Shown in pieces: positions 23,889 through 35,282 of a DNA stretch of 64,000 nt; position 1 is the stretch's first letter, and the number at the start of each line of letters is the position of its first letter. Under the pieces are notes generated by a model. It had not been told where the DNA came from and did not search any database. It saw only the letters and a list, made by a program, of their open reading frames with translations. The position numbers and the translations under genes were made by a program. The stretch comes from Theobroma cacao (lineage: Eukaryota; Streptophyta; Magnoliopsida; Malvales; Malvaceae). The stretch lies in NCBI RefSeq assembly GCF_000208745.1, contig NC_030854.1, positions 28,885,056 through 28,949,055 on the forward strand, read 5' to 3'.

Positions 23889-24907
23889 TATAGTAGTTAG
23901 ATATGGGTGACTGTTTGCCAATTTAGTCCCTACCTTCTTGCTCAGTGATATTGAAGTTTGAGAGTACTTTGTAATTCGGTATACAATAATCTTACTGTGA
24001 AAGAAAATCCAATTTTAGCTTATAGTTTCTTTAGTAGATTGTTACCAATTTGTCTCATTGTTTTATTTAATGTAGAGAAAGATAAAGTTGGGAGAGTGCC
24101 ATATAATGTTTGAGGGCTTTTCTGTATGAGGTCAGTTTTTTTGAGTAATGAAGCTTTGCTGGTATGAGATTTTGTTTTCTTGGATTTTCTTCGGATTTGT
24201 GGCCATTTCAATTTCGGTTCTTGAAAGATTCTGATTTATCTTAAACATGGTTTGCTTGAGATGAGTATTAGCATCCATAAATCCTTTGTTTATATTGACT
24301 TGTTGAGCAAGGAGCAATTGGACTTGCATGTCCCAAGTGACTTTGAGTTTGATTTGTTGCTGACAGGAAGATCTTCCTCCTTGTAAGGAATAACATTCCT
24401 TTCCATTCTTCCTAGAAGAAAAGTTTATTAAACAACAGATCTGGTAATCAGAATGTAGTTGCTTGTCTGCGGAACACTATAATCTATATTTTCTGATCTT
24501 TTCCCAAAGGAAGATATGTTCACCTCTTAACCTTGAGCAGCAAGGAATATTGCCATGATGGAAGCTTGCAAAATGGTAGGGTTTGTCATTTTGTTTGTCT
24601 TCAAGTAGGATATAGATTCTAGAAGCCAAGTAATTGATTTATTCAGGATTAGAAAAGAGCGCAAAGGATGACCTTTCAGACAATGGAATTGAAATTTCTT
24701 TTGCTGAATTATCTTCATCAAAGATTCATATGCTGACAAAAACGTGAAAGGGGCAAGGAAAGACTTAATAGTAGTCATAAAATCGAAACCTATGTGGCCA
24801 AATAAGCAAAAAGTAGCTGTGGTACTAGCACTTTATTATTGGGATCCTCAATTCTTTAACACAATTAGGATACCTCAAAACAATTCAAGCCCGAGCTAAG
24901 TACGAAT
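23889..24907. other. convergent 3' region between two genes
   Basis: Tail-to-tail spacer of about 1 kb. It should hold the 3' UTRs of both flanking genes. Short frames on the minus strand (24132-24329, 24527-24778) are not recognisable. Confidence 0.5.
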
Positions 24908-26038
24908 CTAAACTTCATTGTTTGCCTTAATAAACTTCAAAACAGCCAGATAAAATCCAGGCTCATCTTCAAATTCAGTCATCTCAAAGGAATGGTCAGC
25001 TGCAACTCTCTGTAAAGTCGTTTTATCGGGCAAGTTTGCAACTATAACGTCAGGGAACTGTTTCCCTTGCTGCTGTAGCACTGCTCTACCTTGGGGATGG
25101 CTAATTACCAGTCTTGCACCTGTACAAGTAACAGTCACAATCTCACTTTGTAAAGAGGGCAACAGACTAGACATGGCTAACAACTTTTCATTCTAATACA
25201 TGCAAACTCTACTAAGCCCTTTTTCATTTTCTTGTTCCCTCCCCTTGTTGAGTATCTACTAAGCTCTTTCAATAGGTAAAGATATACTATTTGGCAGAGA
25301 CAGCAATAGCAACATACAGTCTGTGATACATGCATTCCTTGCCAGTAGTCAAAAGTAAAATGAAATAAAACATAGGATCGACTTAAATTTTACCAAATAT
25401 CCAGCAGGATTACCTGGTGAACAACGTTTTGCCAGCAATGTGAAAATCTGGTCAAGTTTGAACGGCAAAGCAGGCAGAAAATAGAGAAATACAACGTCCA
25501 GTGGTGACCATTTCTCTGGCACACCTATCAATTCTCCTTGCCAACACTTAACCTCATCATATTTTTCTTTAATTCCGGCTAAGATAAGAATAGAATCATG
25601 GACTACAAGCAACAATTGGCTCGGTGATGATTCAACCAAATGATCCACAAATCCTTCAGAACCAATTGAGACTAGTACTCTAGAAGTCTCCTCAATCTCC
25701 CCCGCAGATGTAATGCGGTCAATATTTTGCCTAACTTGTTCAGAATTTAAATAATCTGAATCAAGAAACGACCAATCTTTTTCATAAAAATCTTCAATAT
25801 TGATAACTGAAACTGCCCCCTCATTTGAAGCGTTTGCAGTTCCAGCTAATGACTGATGACTGCATAGTGACTTACATGAAAAGTTGGATTGAAATGAAAG
25901 ACAAGGAGGAGAGGCATGGCATATATCATGACGGGAACTGTCACTGTTAATATGTCGAGGCTGTGATTGAAGTCTAGGAAGGGACAGGCGAGGAGGAGAG
26001 GGATGGAGGAAAGAGCAAGGTAATAGGAGTGATCTCAT
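24908..26038 (-). CDS. plastid-type S-adenosylmethionine methyltransferase-like protein
   Basis: Two exons, 25414-26038 and 24908-25119, joined in phase 1, give 278 aa. The first 80 or so residues are rich in Ser, Leu, Arg and His and lack acidic residues, like a chloroplast transit peptide. The rest has a Rossmann-type order: a strand with the glycine pair GSEG in place of the usual GxGxG motif I, a second strand ending in an acidic residue, then LDVVFLYFLPALP as motif II/III, and a C-terminal LAVLKFIKANNE strand and helix. I recall unstudied plant proteins annotated as SAM-dependent methyltransferases with this pattern. Because motif I is degenerate, catalysis is not certain. It is convergent with the upstream plus-strand gene and shares orientation with the metal transporter. 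Confidence 0.8.
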
Positions 26039-27374
26039 TGAAGCTAAATAGTGTATTCAATTATGGAGAAAATTTTGGTTCAAGATGAGCAAATACAAAC
26101 AACTTGGCGATATTTGACAGAGATAAATTAAGAAAAAGCTTAACACCCTTAAAGTTAACGAGTTTGGCTGTTCACTCTATTATTATGCATCTTCAGTATA
26201 TCTTCATAAGACCAAACATTCCCTTCCATACTACCCTCCTGCCATCAAGAACTGTGCAATGTCAATACTTTAAAATGAACAAAAGAATGGGAAAGAACAA
26301 TTTCCATTGGCAATGGCAACTGGCAGGCCATGAATACACCAAAAAGCCCAAGCCATCTCTAATATACACAACAAGATCGTAAAAAGCTAAGCGAATGGGT
26401 AATTCTAACGTTCTTCTCAAATTTAATATAATCTACTTTACAAGCTGAGAAAAGGAACAAAAAAAAAAAAAAGCCACAAAGAAGAATATATACCCATAAT
26501 TCAGCTGAAACAATGGATACCCATAACTTACACCAAGAATAGAAAATCTATGGAAGTCTCACAGCTGTGATAGAAAATTTCATTTGCTGAGAACCCAATT
26601 GGTAAAAGGATTACGGTTTTAAAGTTTTGTAATATTTGCTAATAATTATTAGTTCATATAATTGGAAGACAAGAATGGAAGGAAGGAAAAACAAAAGAAG
26701 AAAAGGAGCAAACAAAATTGCAACAAGATAAAAAAAAAAAAAGGATAAAATGGAGAAATAGAAGCTAACCTCGACTCCCCTTGAGCGCAGCAGCTGGCTG
26801 TGGGCAGTACCAGCAGGTTTAGAAATGAGAAAAATAAGGATGGAAAGCCCATTAAGTTTTGGGCTTGCCAATTGAATACAATGATGATATTGACCCTTTC
26901 TCATTCGTTTCAACTTGTTTTCTTGACCCAAAGAAGAAAAAGAAAAAGAAAAAAACAAAGGAAGAGAAAAGAAAATAATTCATTGGCTATTTTGATTTTT
27001 GACACATTGATCACTCTCAATAAGAACAAAATAATTCATTTTTTTTTATCAGCTGAGTTGATTTCCATATTATGAACACTCAAAATAGTGATAATTAAGT
27101 AAAATTTCGAATGGTTTGTTATTTTCATGAAATATGTATATTGAGATTAATGTATTGAAATATAATTTTTTTTTTATTTCCTTAGAAACACAATGTCAAA
27201 AACTACATTCATTTTCCAAAAGTTAAATATATCCTACTCCGAACTCGGATTCTCTTGGCTAAAGTCATGCAGTTCCTAATTTATACATCTCAATGCATTG
27301 GACTGAACAGTTTGGTGTCATGTTCACCAAGTTAGCCGATGACAGCATAGTATTTTGGTCTGGGAAAATGAAGG
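26039..27374. other. intergenic, upstream of the methyltransferase-like gene
   Basis: Contains the promoter of the minus-strand gene ending at 26038 and the 3' UTR of the transporter. A-rich tracts lie at 26459-26473 and 26730-26743. No gene is visible. Confidence 0.5.
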
Positions 27375-30300
27375 TCAAGGCTGAGTGCTGGGGAGTCTGT
27401 TGAGAACAGAGTGCTCTGGCTTGTGCTCACATTCGAAATCAAGGTGAACGAAGGCTCGTTCAACTTCAGGGAGTTCTTCAATCTTTATCTGCAATGATTC
27501 TCCAATAGCATGTGCCTCTTTCAATGGCAAGTCCTCAGGCAGTTCAATATCAACCTGATTTTGTAAAGGGAGAACCAACAGAATCAAATCTAGTAAATTA
27601 AGCTGGACATTTTGCTTAGATATCGTTCAGGTTTCTTTTCTTGGCACATATTGAAAATGTTTTTAAGAAATGAACCTGTTCAGTGCTAAGAACTACAAAA
27701 TGACATACATATGTTTGCACATGTAATAAATAAGGCAAAACTCAATTCAAGGCTGTCTGTCAAACTAAGGAGATGGAACCGGATGCAATATCATGATGAA
27801 CTGATGTCTTTGACGAGATATATATGAAGCAAGATCTGTAAACATTTGCTATAAACCAACCTCAACAAAGAATAAGACACCAAAAGTATAGGCTCGAACA
27901 GTATCGACTCTTTTGATTAGAGGATGGTGCCTCAGGACGAGGTATGTAAGTTTCTGCAAAACTTCAGGAGGAGCCGATTGTCCAACCAACGAAACTACAT
28001 GAACAGAAGTTCAGAAAATAAATGGTGGCATAAAATCACCTGAATTAAATAAGAATGTCAAGGAACAAGCTAAAGTTCTTATGTCTGGATTCCAGGACAT
28101 TAGATGCTGATACATACAAGAAGGCATTCTTTTTTCTACTTAACAAACCCTCACCTCAACCAGAAAAGATGAGAACAGATGTTCTTATGTTGAAAATGAG
28201 GACAACTGTCCATTAATGGAAAGAAAAACTTATAAGAATAAAACTAGAGGTTTCTGGTAATCTGAATTATATCTAATCAAATATCAATGAGCAGCAATAA
28301 ACTACGGATCCTTTTTTCTTTTTCTGAGAATTTAAGCTACTGATCTTTGCTAATAATAAATTGATGTACTATCATGGATAGTGAGTTACTATCAAGAATG
28401 TTATACTTCAAGGAATGTTCAAAATTTTATATAGGGATCAATGTTCTATCTGTTACTTCTAAATACTCGAAGATTAGTAGCTATTCTATTGTGCATTTGT
28501 GTCTGTATCTGTGAAAGAAAGAGAAAGAGAACCAGAAACCCACCTGCATTTTCCAGTACAGTTCCAGACCAATTTGTTATAGTATAGAGGGCAAGGATGA
28601 TAGCACCAACAGGGTCAATCCACCAGTAAAACTTATCACCAAGAACAGCAGCAATCAAACCGACTAGATTTGTTACCACATCAAAATAATGATCCTGTCA
28701 ATCATCATTATACAAAGGAGTAAACCATCAGAACCTACCAGAGACGTTATAAAATATCATGCTAATCATTGGCATTAACCTTTGCATAGGCACGGACAAT
28801 TTTGCTCCCTGAGCTTCTACAGTAAAACCATAGGACAAGTTTGAGTGCAGTAGCTGTCAGCATAATTGAATATAGCCAGATCAGTTGCAGTGAAGTCATT
28901 TTATCAGACGGTTTGTCTTTGATCAATTGTTCTATAGCTTCAACCAGCACCTGGAAGCCTGTACATGATAGTTGGAAGGAGGCTATGCAGTCATTGTTAG
29001 GGCATTCTTTCTCCCTCTAATATTTTAATAAAATTTGTATCCTTCAAAATGTAGAAGCTCATTAGAAATTCAGCATAAGATCAAGATATCAGATGTTGAG
29101 TTCCGGTCAGGCTCAAGGCATTCACTTGCAGGTAATAGTAGGGTGTCTTTGTTCTTGGATTTGGTCCATGAACATAAAAAGTTCAAAAATATTATCTTAT
29201 TTTTTTCAACTGAAGATTAGTAAAGCAACTACATAAAATTTTTGGTAAACTTTACGGTACTAACTAGATTAGTAGAATAAGTGAGTGAATTTGATTCTCC
29301 AGAAAGCATTTCAATTTTGTTTGCTTAAATCATGTTCAGGGAAGATATAGTCATAAATTTATGGGGGAAACCTCAACAATTAACCCGGTTAATGTACATG
29401 TGATGAAGGATAAAGCAAAAGAACATACCAAGGGTGGCCATGACAGCAGCAAAGATGATAATGCCTACTGGCTGCATCCTTAGTTTTCCAATAGGATACT
29501 TGTAGATGTTTATGCTTTTCATTGACAGATTTGTAAACCATAGTATACCGCCTGCTAAAAGATCTAGCAAAGAATCTAGCGTCGATGCAGCGATTGCTAG
29601 GGATCCACTCTTGACTGTTGCATATATCTGCAGGTGCATGGTATACATTCACTTCAATTGCTTTCTTGTTAAGGAAAAACACACGTAAAAATTAGTTGCT
29701 AAGGCTGTGGAAGGCCTAAAATGAAATAGCCTAACTGGATAATAAAATAATCCACACATAACCTTTTGTCTCAAGTTTGTTGCCAGAATTGTCATATTGC
29801 TTATAAATATAACAAAACAGAATACTCTGCTATACTAAGTGACCCTATTCTATATAAATGTTAAGATATAAGCAGACCGAAACTATTAAATGAATAAGCA
29901 TGTTTTGCAGGCAGACCCTAAGTTATTTGAAATCTTAAGCCAAATCCAGAAAACCTCACTGGTTGCATGATAACTCTATGATATAGAGTTATTTGGGCTT
30001 AATTTTGATAATAATTTGGCTAGTTTTTGTAGTAATGTATAGAAATTAATAGGTTTTATTTAATTATTTTAAATTAATTATTTTATATGAGTCAATCTAA
30101 TCTTAGTTAATTTTATATTTAATTTGGTGTTAATGTAGTTAACATAAGATTTATATGTGCTTTTGTAGGTGTTTGAAAGAAGAATTTCAATGGAAGAAGG
30201 AGAGCAAGTTTGAGGTGCAGACTTTCAATATACATGTTTTAGTATTTTGGCCATAACTTTCTCTACAAAGCTCCAAATGAAGCGATTCTTGAACCATTGG

Positions 30301-33080
30301 AAAGCTGAGAGAAATATCTACAACTTTTATGTTTACCACTTCATCCAATTCGGCTTATAGGATGGTCAAAATCTTTTTGAAGTTGACGCACTGCAGCAGT
30401 CTTAGAGTAATTACGATTTCTGTTAATTAATTTGGTAAAACTGCGACTTACATAGTTTGATAAGGAAATCTCAGCTAAAATTGACTTCTTTTTTCAATCA
30501 ACTTAATCTAACTTCAAAGCCTATAAAAATAACCTTTCGGAGAATTTAAAGGGGAGGAAAAAACACCAGATTAATAGCTGAGAGTCAAACTACAGAGTTA
30601 TTGGAGGAATTTGAAGAATTCAAGGAGATTTGGAGATCAAGAATTCATTCCTTGGTTTTTTCTATCTTTTTGTTATTTTTTTATTCTATTGGTTTTAATG
30701 TTTAAATTTTATTTAATGATGATATATAACTTGATAGGGAACTAAATTTTTAATTTAAGATTATAATTGAACTCAATATGTAATATGAATTATTTATCTC
30801 TCTTTTACTTATGTTTGATAGATTTAAGTTTATTTTATTTTATTCTTAATGCTTTTAATTGCTTGATCATCAATTAGATTGAATTGAAAACTTAAGTTAA
30901 ACTTTGACGAAGGAAATTTAGGTAAATCTTGAATAAAATAGCGTATAATTGAATACAGTTAGTTGATTAGGTAGTTTGATTTGCATATAGGGTAGACATA
31001 CATTTATAAGCCATACGCAGTCAAAATTAGAGCACAAACTTAATGAATATTTCTTTAATTTAATTTGCATAAACATATAGTAAATTAATTGGGAGATATA
31101 TTTTTATAAGAAACTCCGATAGAGACTTGTAAATAATTAAAAATTCTAAATTAGCAACTTAATTCACTAAATTGAGTTAAGAGAGAGAGAGACAATATTC
31201 AGATAAAATATTGAGAGATATCATAATCTTTAGGTTTGGTAGTCATTTACATTTAATAAAGTAAATTTACTAATAGATTTTAGATTAAGTTTTAATTTTC
31301 GTTATTAGTTTATTAATTTAAATTGTTTAGATAAAAGTAAGATGTGTTAATTTTAGTAGTTTACTATAAGGATTAATTCAATTTTCTATGGAATCGACAC
31401 TCTACTCATATCTATATTAACTTTGCGATACGTACACTTGCGTGAGTAAAAAATTCAACATTGCACATTTAGTTTCCAAAATTCTATGAGAAATATGGGA
31501 AAGGTGGATCACCTTAAAAGCAAGCAAAAAACCATTTGCCCAGTTAGAAAAGTTAATTGCTCTCTCATGTTGGGCTTGTTCTTCATGACCTTGTGCTTCA
31601 TCTATGACATGGGGTAATTCTAGGGAATCAACTTCCTCAAAAGATCTCAATGTAGCAAATTGTTTTTCATAGTATTCTTTTTCACCTGACAGAAAAAGTA
31701 AAATAAATGAATAAGGATCAGCAGAGAGAAACATAAAAAGGAAAGGGGATAATTTGTTCTCTAAAAGCTTGAGTTTAAGTCTTTAAGATTTAGATTACAT
31801 GGAAGTGTAAAGAAATTTTCAAAATCATTTCCTTAGTTTTGCAATACTATACTTCATTTAAATCAAAACAGTGAGAAGAAAATAGAAGACAAATATCACC
31901 CAAATATCAGTCATGTGTACCACCACCAACTGAAGTTCCAGCAAAAATATTCTTCGGATTTATATTCCTAGGTAATTTGCCAGTAAAAGATTAATCCACA
32001 TTGATCCAGTGACACTAGCAAATGAGCAGAAATTCCCTATAACCCATTGTTTTTCTTCTGCAAATTCAAAACTCTGGGTCCTAAACCTCCACTTCTAATG
32101 GCTACGGTCACAAAAAAAAGCTGCATTTGTCTCTGTAATACTAAAAGCAATAACAAGCCTTTACATGCTAAATGCAAAGAAGTTTCAGAGAGTAAAAAAA
32201 GTTTCCAACGAGGAGAAGGAACTCAAGACTCCAACTCATGCTATATATGTCCCTATGCAAACAAGTCTTTGCTATTGCATCAAACAAGACGTCAGTCGTT
32301 TACTAATCAGTAACTTATTACAGAGTAAAGAAACTCGTAAATTGCATCAAACAAGACTTTCTTTTGACATATTGATCATTTAGCAAGATAGTTTAATCAT
32401 TGGCTAGGGTTTTATTCTGGACTAAGATCAAAATTCCTTGTTATTCTTCAATCGTATTCTTCTACACAGAGTGCCCTCTTAATAAAGTTTTATCATACTA
32501 ATGAGCTGCCTTAACTGAACCTGGAATGATAACAATCACTTAATAGCTGAAAATGTGTCTGCAGTTACTGACCATACAAACAGAAAGCTTGTATAAAACT
32601 TCTAGCTCAACAAAAAATCCTTCTTCTCCAGCGCTGGAAATGTATCATTGCAAATTTGCAATTCATATTTTACTAAGAATAATTACTATATAGCCTCCAC
32701 AAGACATTCTCATTGCCGTCGGCATTAATCGAGTATGAGTTGCTATCAAGCAGTATTAAAAGAAAAATATAAGAGAAAATGCATAGAGTTTTACTCATAT
32801 TCTTCAACAAGTAATATCACATATGAGAACTAGAAAAGAATTGGGGGTAATAGAAAGAGAGTTGGTTACCTTCAATCAAGCCAGTGGTTTTAGAAAGGTC
32901 CATATGAAAAGGGGTCTCAGGATCAAGCCCAGACCGAACTCTATCAGGCAATTTGGAGAAGAATTCACACTTCAAAGCATCAACTGAGTAAAAATATTCT
33001 GTTTGCCCATTCTGGATTAGCTTTTCTCCTTCACTTGACAACAATGGAGTTCTCACATTGTTCAAATCACCACCTTCCAT
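27375..33080 (-). CDS. MTP10-like: metal tolerance protein, Mn-type cation diffusion facilitator (MTP9/MTP10-like)
   Basis: Proton-coupled transporter that moves Mn2+ out of the cytosol into vacuole, Golgi or apoplast. Exons (minus strand, in order): 32870-33080, 31513-31685, 29429-29627, 28780-28958, 28544-28694, 27861-27994, 27375-27554. All phases agree; 408 aa. The Mn-CDF signature is clear: DSLLD in TM2 and DHYFD in TM5, both D-x3-D as expected for the Mn group rather than the HxxxD of Zn transporters. The C-terminal cytosolic domain ends with [12 protein letters not shown], a likely metal-sensing ferredoxin-like fold. The N-terminal 130 residues are cytosolic. Intron 2 (29628-31512) is enlarged by an insertion. 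It is divergently arranged with the TMCO1 homologue. MTP9 versus MTP10 cannot be settled here. Confidence 0.93.
29970..31490. mobile_element. LTR-like insertion (possible solo LTR) in intron 2 of the MTP gene
   Basis: About 1.45 kb of sequence unlike the neighbouring introns. Its right side carries TGGAATCGACACTC and GCGATACGTACACTTGCG, which resemble the 3' ends of plant Ty3-type LTRs. There is no coding frame. A near-perfect hairpin (10-nt arms, 3-nt loop) stands at its left edge (29970-29992). TCTATGA occurs at 29975-29981 and 31483-31489 and may be a target duplication, though a 7-mer can recur by chance. The true ends are uncertain. Confidence 0.45.
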
Positions 33081-34697
33081 TCCTTTTACGAAAAGATAAC
33101 TAAGAAGTTAACCAAAAAGAAAAAAGGCCCACCAATCTAATATGCTTAGCAACAAACCTCACACCAAAATTTGAAGAAGATTGAACCCCATATACCAATC
33201 CATTCTAAATCGAAAGGAAGAAGCAAAACAAGTTTCCAGGGGACACAAAAAGACCACCGGATAACAGCAAGAAACAACATACACTGAAATGGAGGACAAA
33301 TTAATGATTCTGAGCAAATCAGACTCACCTCGTAAACAACTTTTTCAGAACAATTCACATGTCTGAGACTTTAAACAACGACCCCATTAAACTCAAATTG
33401 CTAGAAAGAAGAACAAAAATCCAAAAAATAAAAAACCATGCAGTTTGATAGACTCCCTTGAACAACTGCTAGATGTTTATTAGCAAGTTCTGAAAACCTC
33501 TCATATACTTAAATCTCCACCTGCCCTTTGAACATACTTGCTACGTGTCCTCTTCTGTTTTTTGGTAAATTAGAAGCAGATATTTTGGGCTAATATGATA
33601 GAAGAAGTTGGTCGTTTTCGGACATGTCTGAGTGATCATATCTCAATTTTCAACAGCTGTTGGCTTCCCGCCACCATTCTCAGATTTTAAGAGGCACAGC
33701 ATGTTTGAACGTTGTCCCTTTGCTAAGTGACAAATGTTCACTTCGGTGTTCGAGTATGGTATGATATCAATAATTAATGTGACGGTTCACGTACTACCTT
33801 GACAAAATTAGATACTGTCCAAGTTATCATAACTGCAATTGGATTTCTAAGTTGTTTTACTTATTGGATGAGTTTCTTATATAACAAACGGTAATACCTT
33901 TTCTTTTATAATTTGTTATGATTCATTTTACTTGTACAATATTTGAGTTCAAGATCTCAAACTAAACTGACTCTCTAATGAATCTCTGACGCTTGCAATA
34001 TGCAGATCAAGACGAGTATATACATATATAGAAAAATCCCATTCTTGCTCAATCAAAAGAAGGTAATATGGCAAAATAAATAAAATAATGAATCAAAATC
34101 AAGAAGTTAGAATTATGGCCCATTTATTGGTGATGAGGTATGGTGCAATGCTGTATATATATATATATATCCATTTTTCAATGTTGAGTTCATAAAGTCT
34201 TTATTCATTTCATGTGATTTATTAATGTCTCTTGTCTCTCTTAATAATTTTTTATTAGAATTGAGAGGTTATTTGCCAAATGAAGTGGCCACCTTGATTA
34301 GATTCGTTGTATTTGTCAGGAAAGATCATCTTTCATGTGACTTTTGTCACTCATTTCCCAGAAGCTGAAGCTTTTGCCTCTTTAATGGCAGCCAATGCTG
34401 CCGCCTTATTAACTTCTCTTCCATTGGTGGCCAATGCTGTGTTTTTGGTAAATTATCATGATTTCTACGTCATCCAAGTTAGCCCACTATTAAACCCAAA
34501 CCAGCCAATTTTTAATGGGCAGATTCAGCAAGTGAAAAAAGCAGTACGGTCAAAGCCCAACTTTAGACCCAGAATCACAGCAACTTGTCCACTTTCGAAT
34601 CTTTTTTGACTGCCAACGAACCTCAGATCGGAAGTTTTCAGTTTCCTTCTCAAACGAACTTTCCCGAGAAAACGTTTTCTTTCACTTTCTAGTCCAA
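33081..34697. other. head-to-head promoter region of the MTP and TMCO1 genes
   Basis: About 1.6 kb shared by two diverging genes. A TA microsatellite lies at 34154-34171. No convincing TATA box was found for either gene, and no further gene is visible. Confidence 0.5.
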
Positions 34698-35282
34698 ATG
34701 GCGACACCCCAATTCCTATCATCGTTTAAATACTCCGACAGCCTAACAGTGGTAGCCATCTCCTTCTGCACAGCCGTAGTCTGCGAAGCCATATCCTGGC
34801 TCTTAATCTACCGAACCAACTCTTACAAATCCCTCAAATCCTCAATCGACAAAGCAGCCAAGAAACTCGAAACCATGAAGACCGACCAAAACCCAAACAA
34901 GTTATCCAACAAAAAATCCAAAACCAAGAAAATCGACCGTGTCGAAACCAGCCTTAAAGAATCCAGCCGTGACCTTTCCCTATTCAAGTTCAAATCTGGG
35001 GCTGTCGTGGCCCTAGTTTTGATCGTCGTTTTTGGGTTCTTGAATTCGCTTTTCGAAGGGAAAGTTGTGGCCAAATTGCCCTTTAAGCCGATTGGCATTG
35101 TGATGAAGATGAGTCATAGAGGCTTACAAGGGGAAGATTCGACGGATTGTTCGATGGTGTTTCTGTATTTCTTGTGTTCGATTAGCATAAGGACTAATTT
35201 GCAAAAGTTTTTGGGATTTTCGCCGCCGCGAGGAGCTGCTGGTGCTGGGTTGTTCCCAATGCCTGACCCCAAGACTAATTGA
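34698..35282 (+). CDS. TMCO1-like: TMCO1 homologue (calcium load-activated channel / ER translocon factor)
   Basis: Intronless 194-aa ER membrane protein, near the 188 aa of the human protein. Its N-terminal transmembrane helix (about 15-37) is followed by a basic coiled coil (about 40-90), a second helix (about 99-117), the conserved block VVAKLPF, a third hydrophobic segment (about 148-165) and a Pro/Gly-rich tail. The conserved acid-rich DSTDCS stretch precedes the last helix. TMCO1 family members (DUF841/EMC3-related) release calcium from overloaded ER and take part in inserting multipass membrane proteins. The plant protein's role is inferred from homology. The ATG at 34698 aligns with the family start. 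Confidence 0.94.
   Translation: MATPQFLSSFKYSDSLTVVAISFCTAVVCEAISWLLIYRTNSYKSLKSSIDKAAKKLETMKTDQNPNKLSNKKSKTKKIDRVETSLKESSRDLSLFKFKSGAVVALVLIVVFGFLNSLFEGKVVAKLPFKPIGIVMKMSHRGLQGEDSTDCSMVFLYFLCSISIRTNLQKFLGFSPPRGAAGAGLFPMPDPKTN

Noticed and set aside
26611..26958. Hydrophobic 115-codon minus-strand frame
   Set aside because: Reverse complement of A/G-rich spacer; composition artefact with no family resemblance.
34307..34609. 100-codon frame before the TMCO1 homologue
   Set aside because: No ATG at its start; it overlaps the leader of a clear gene and has no motif.
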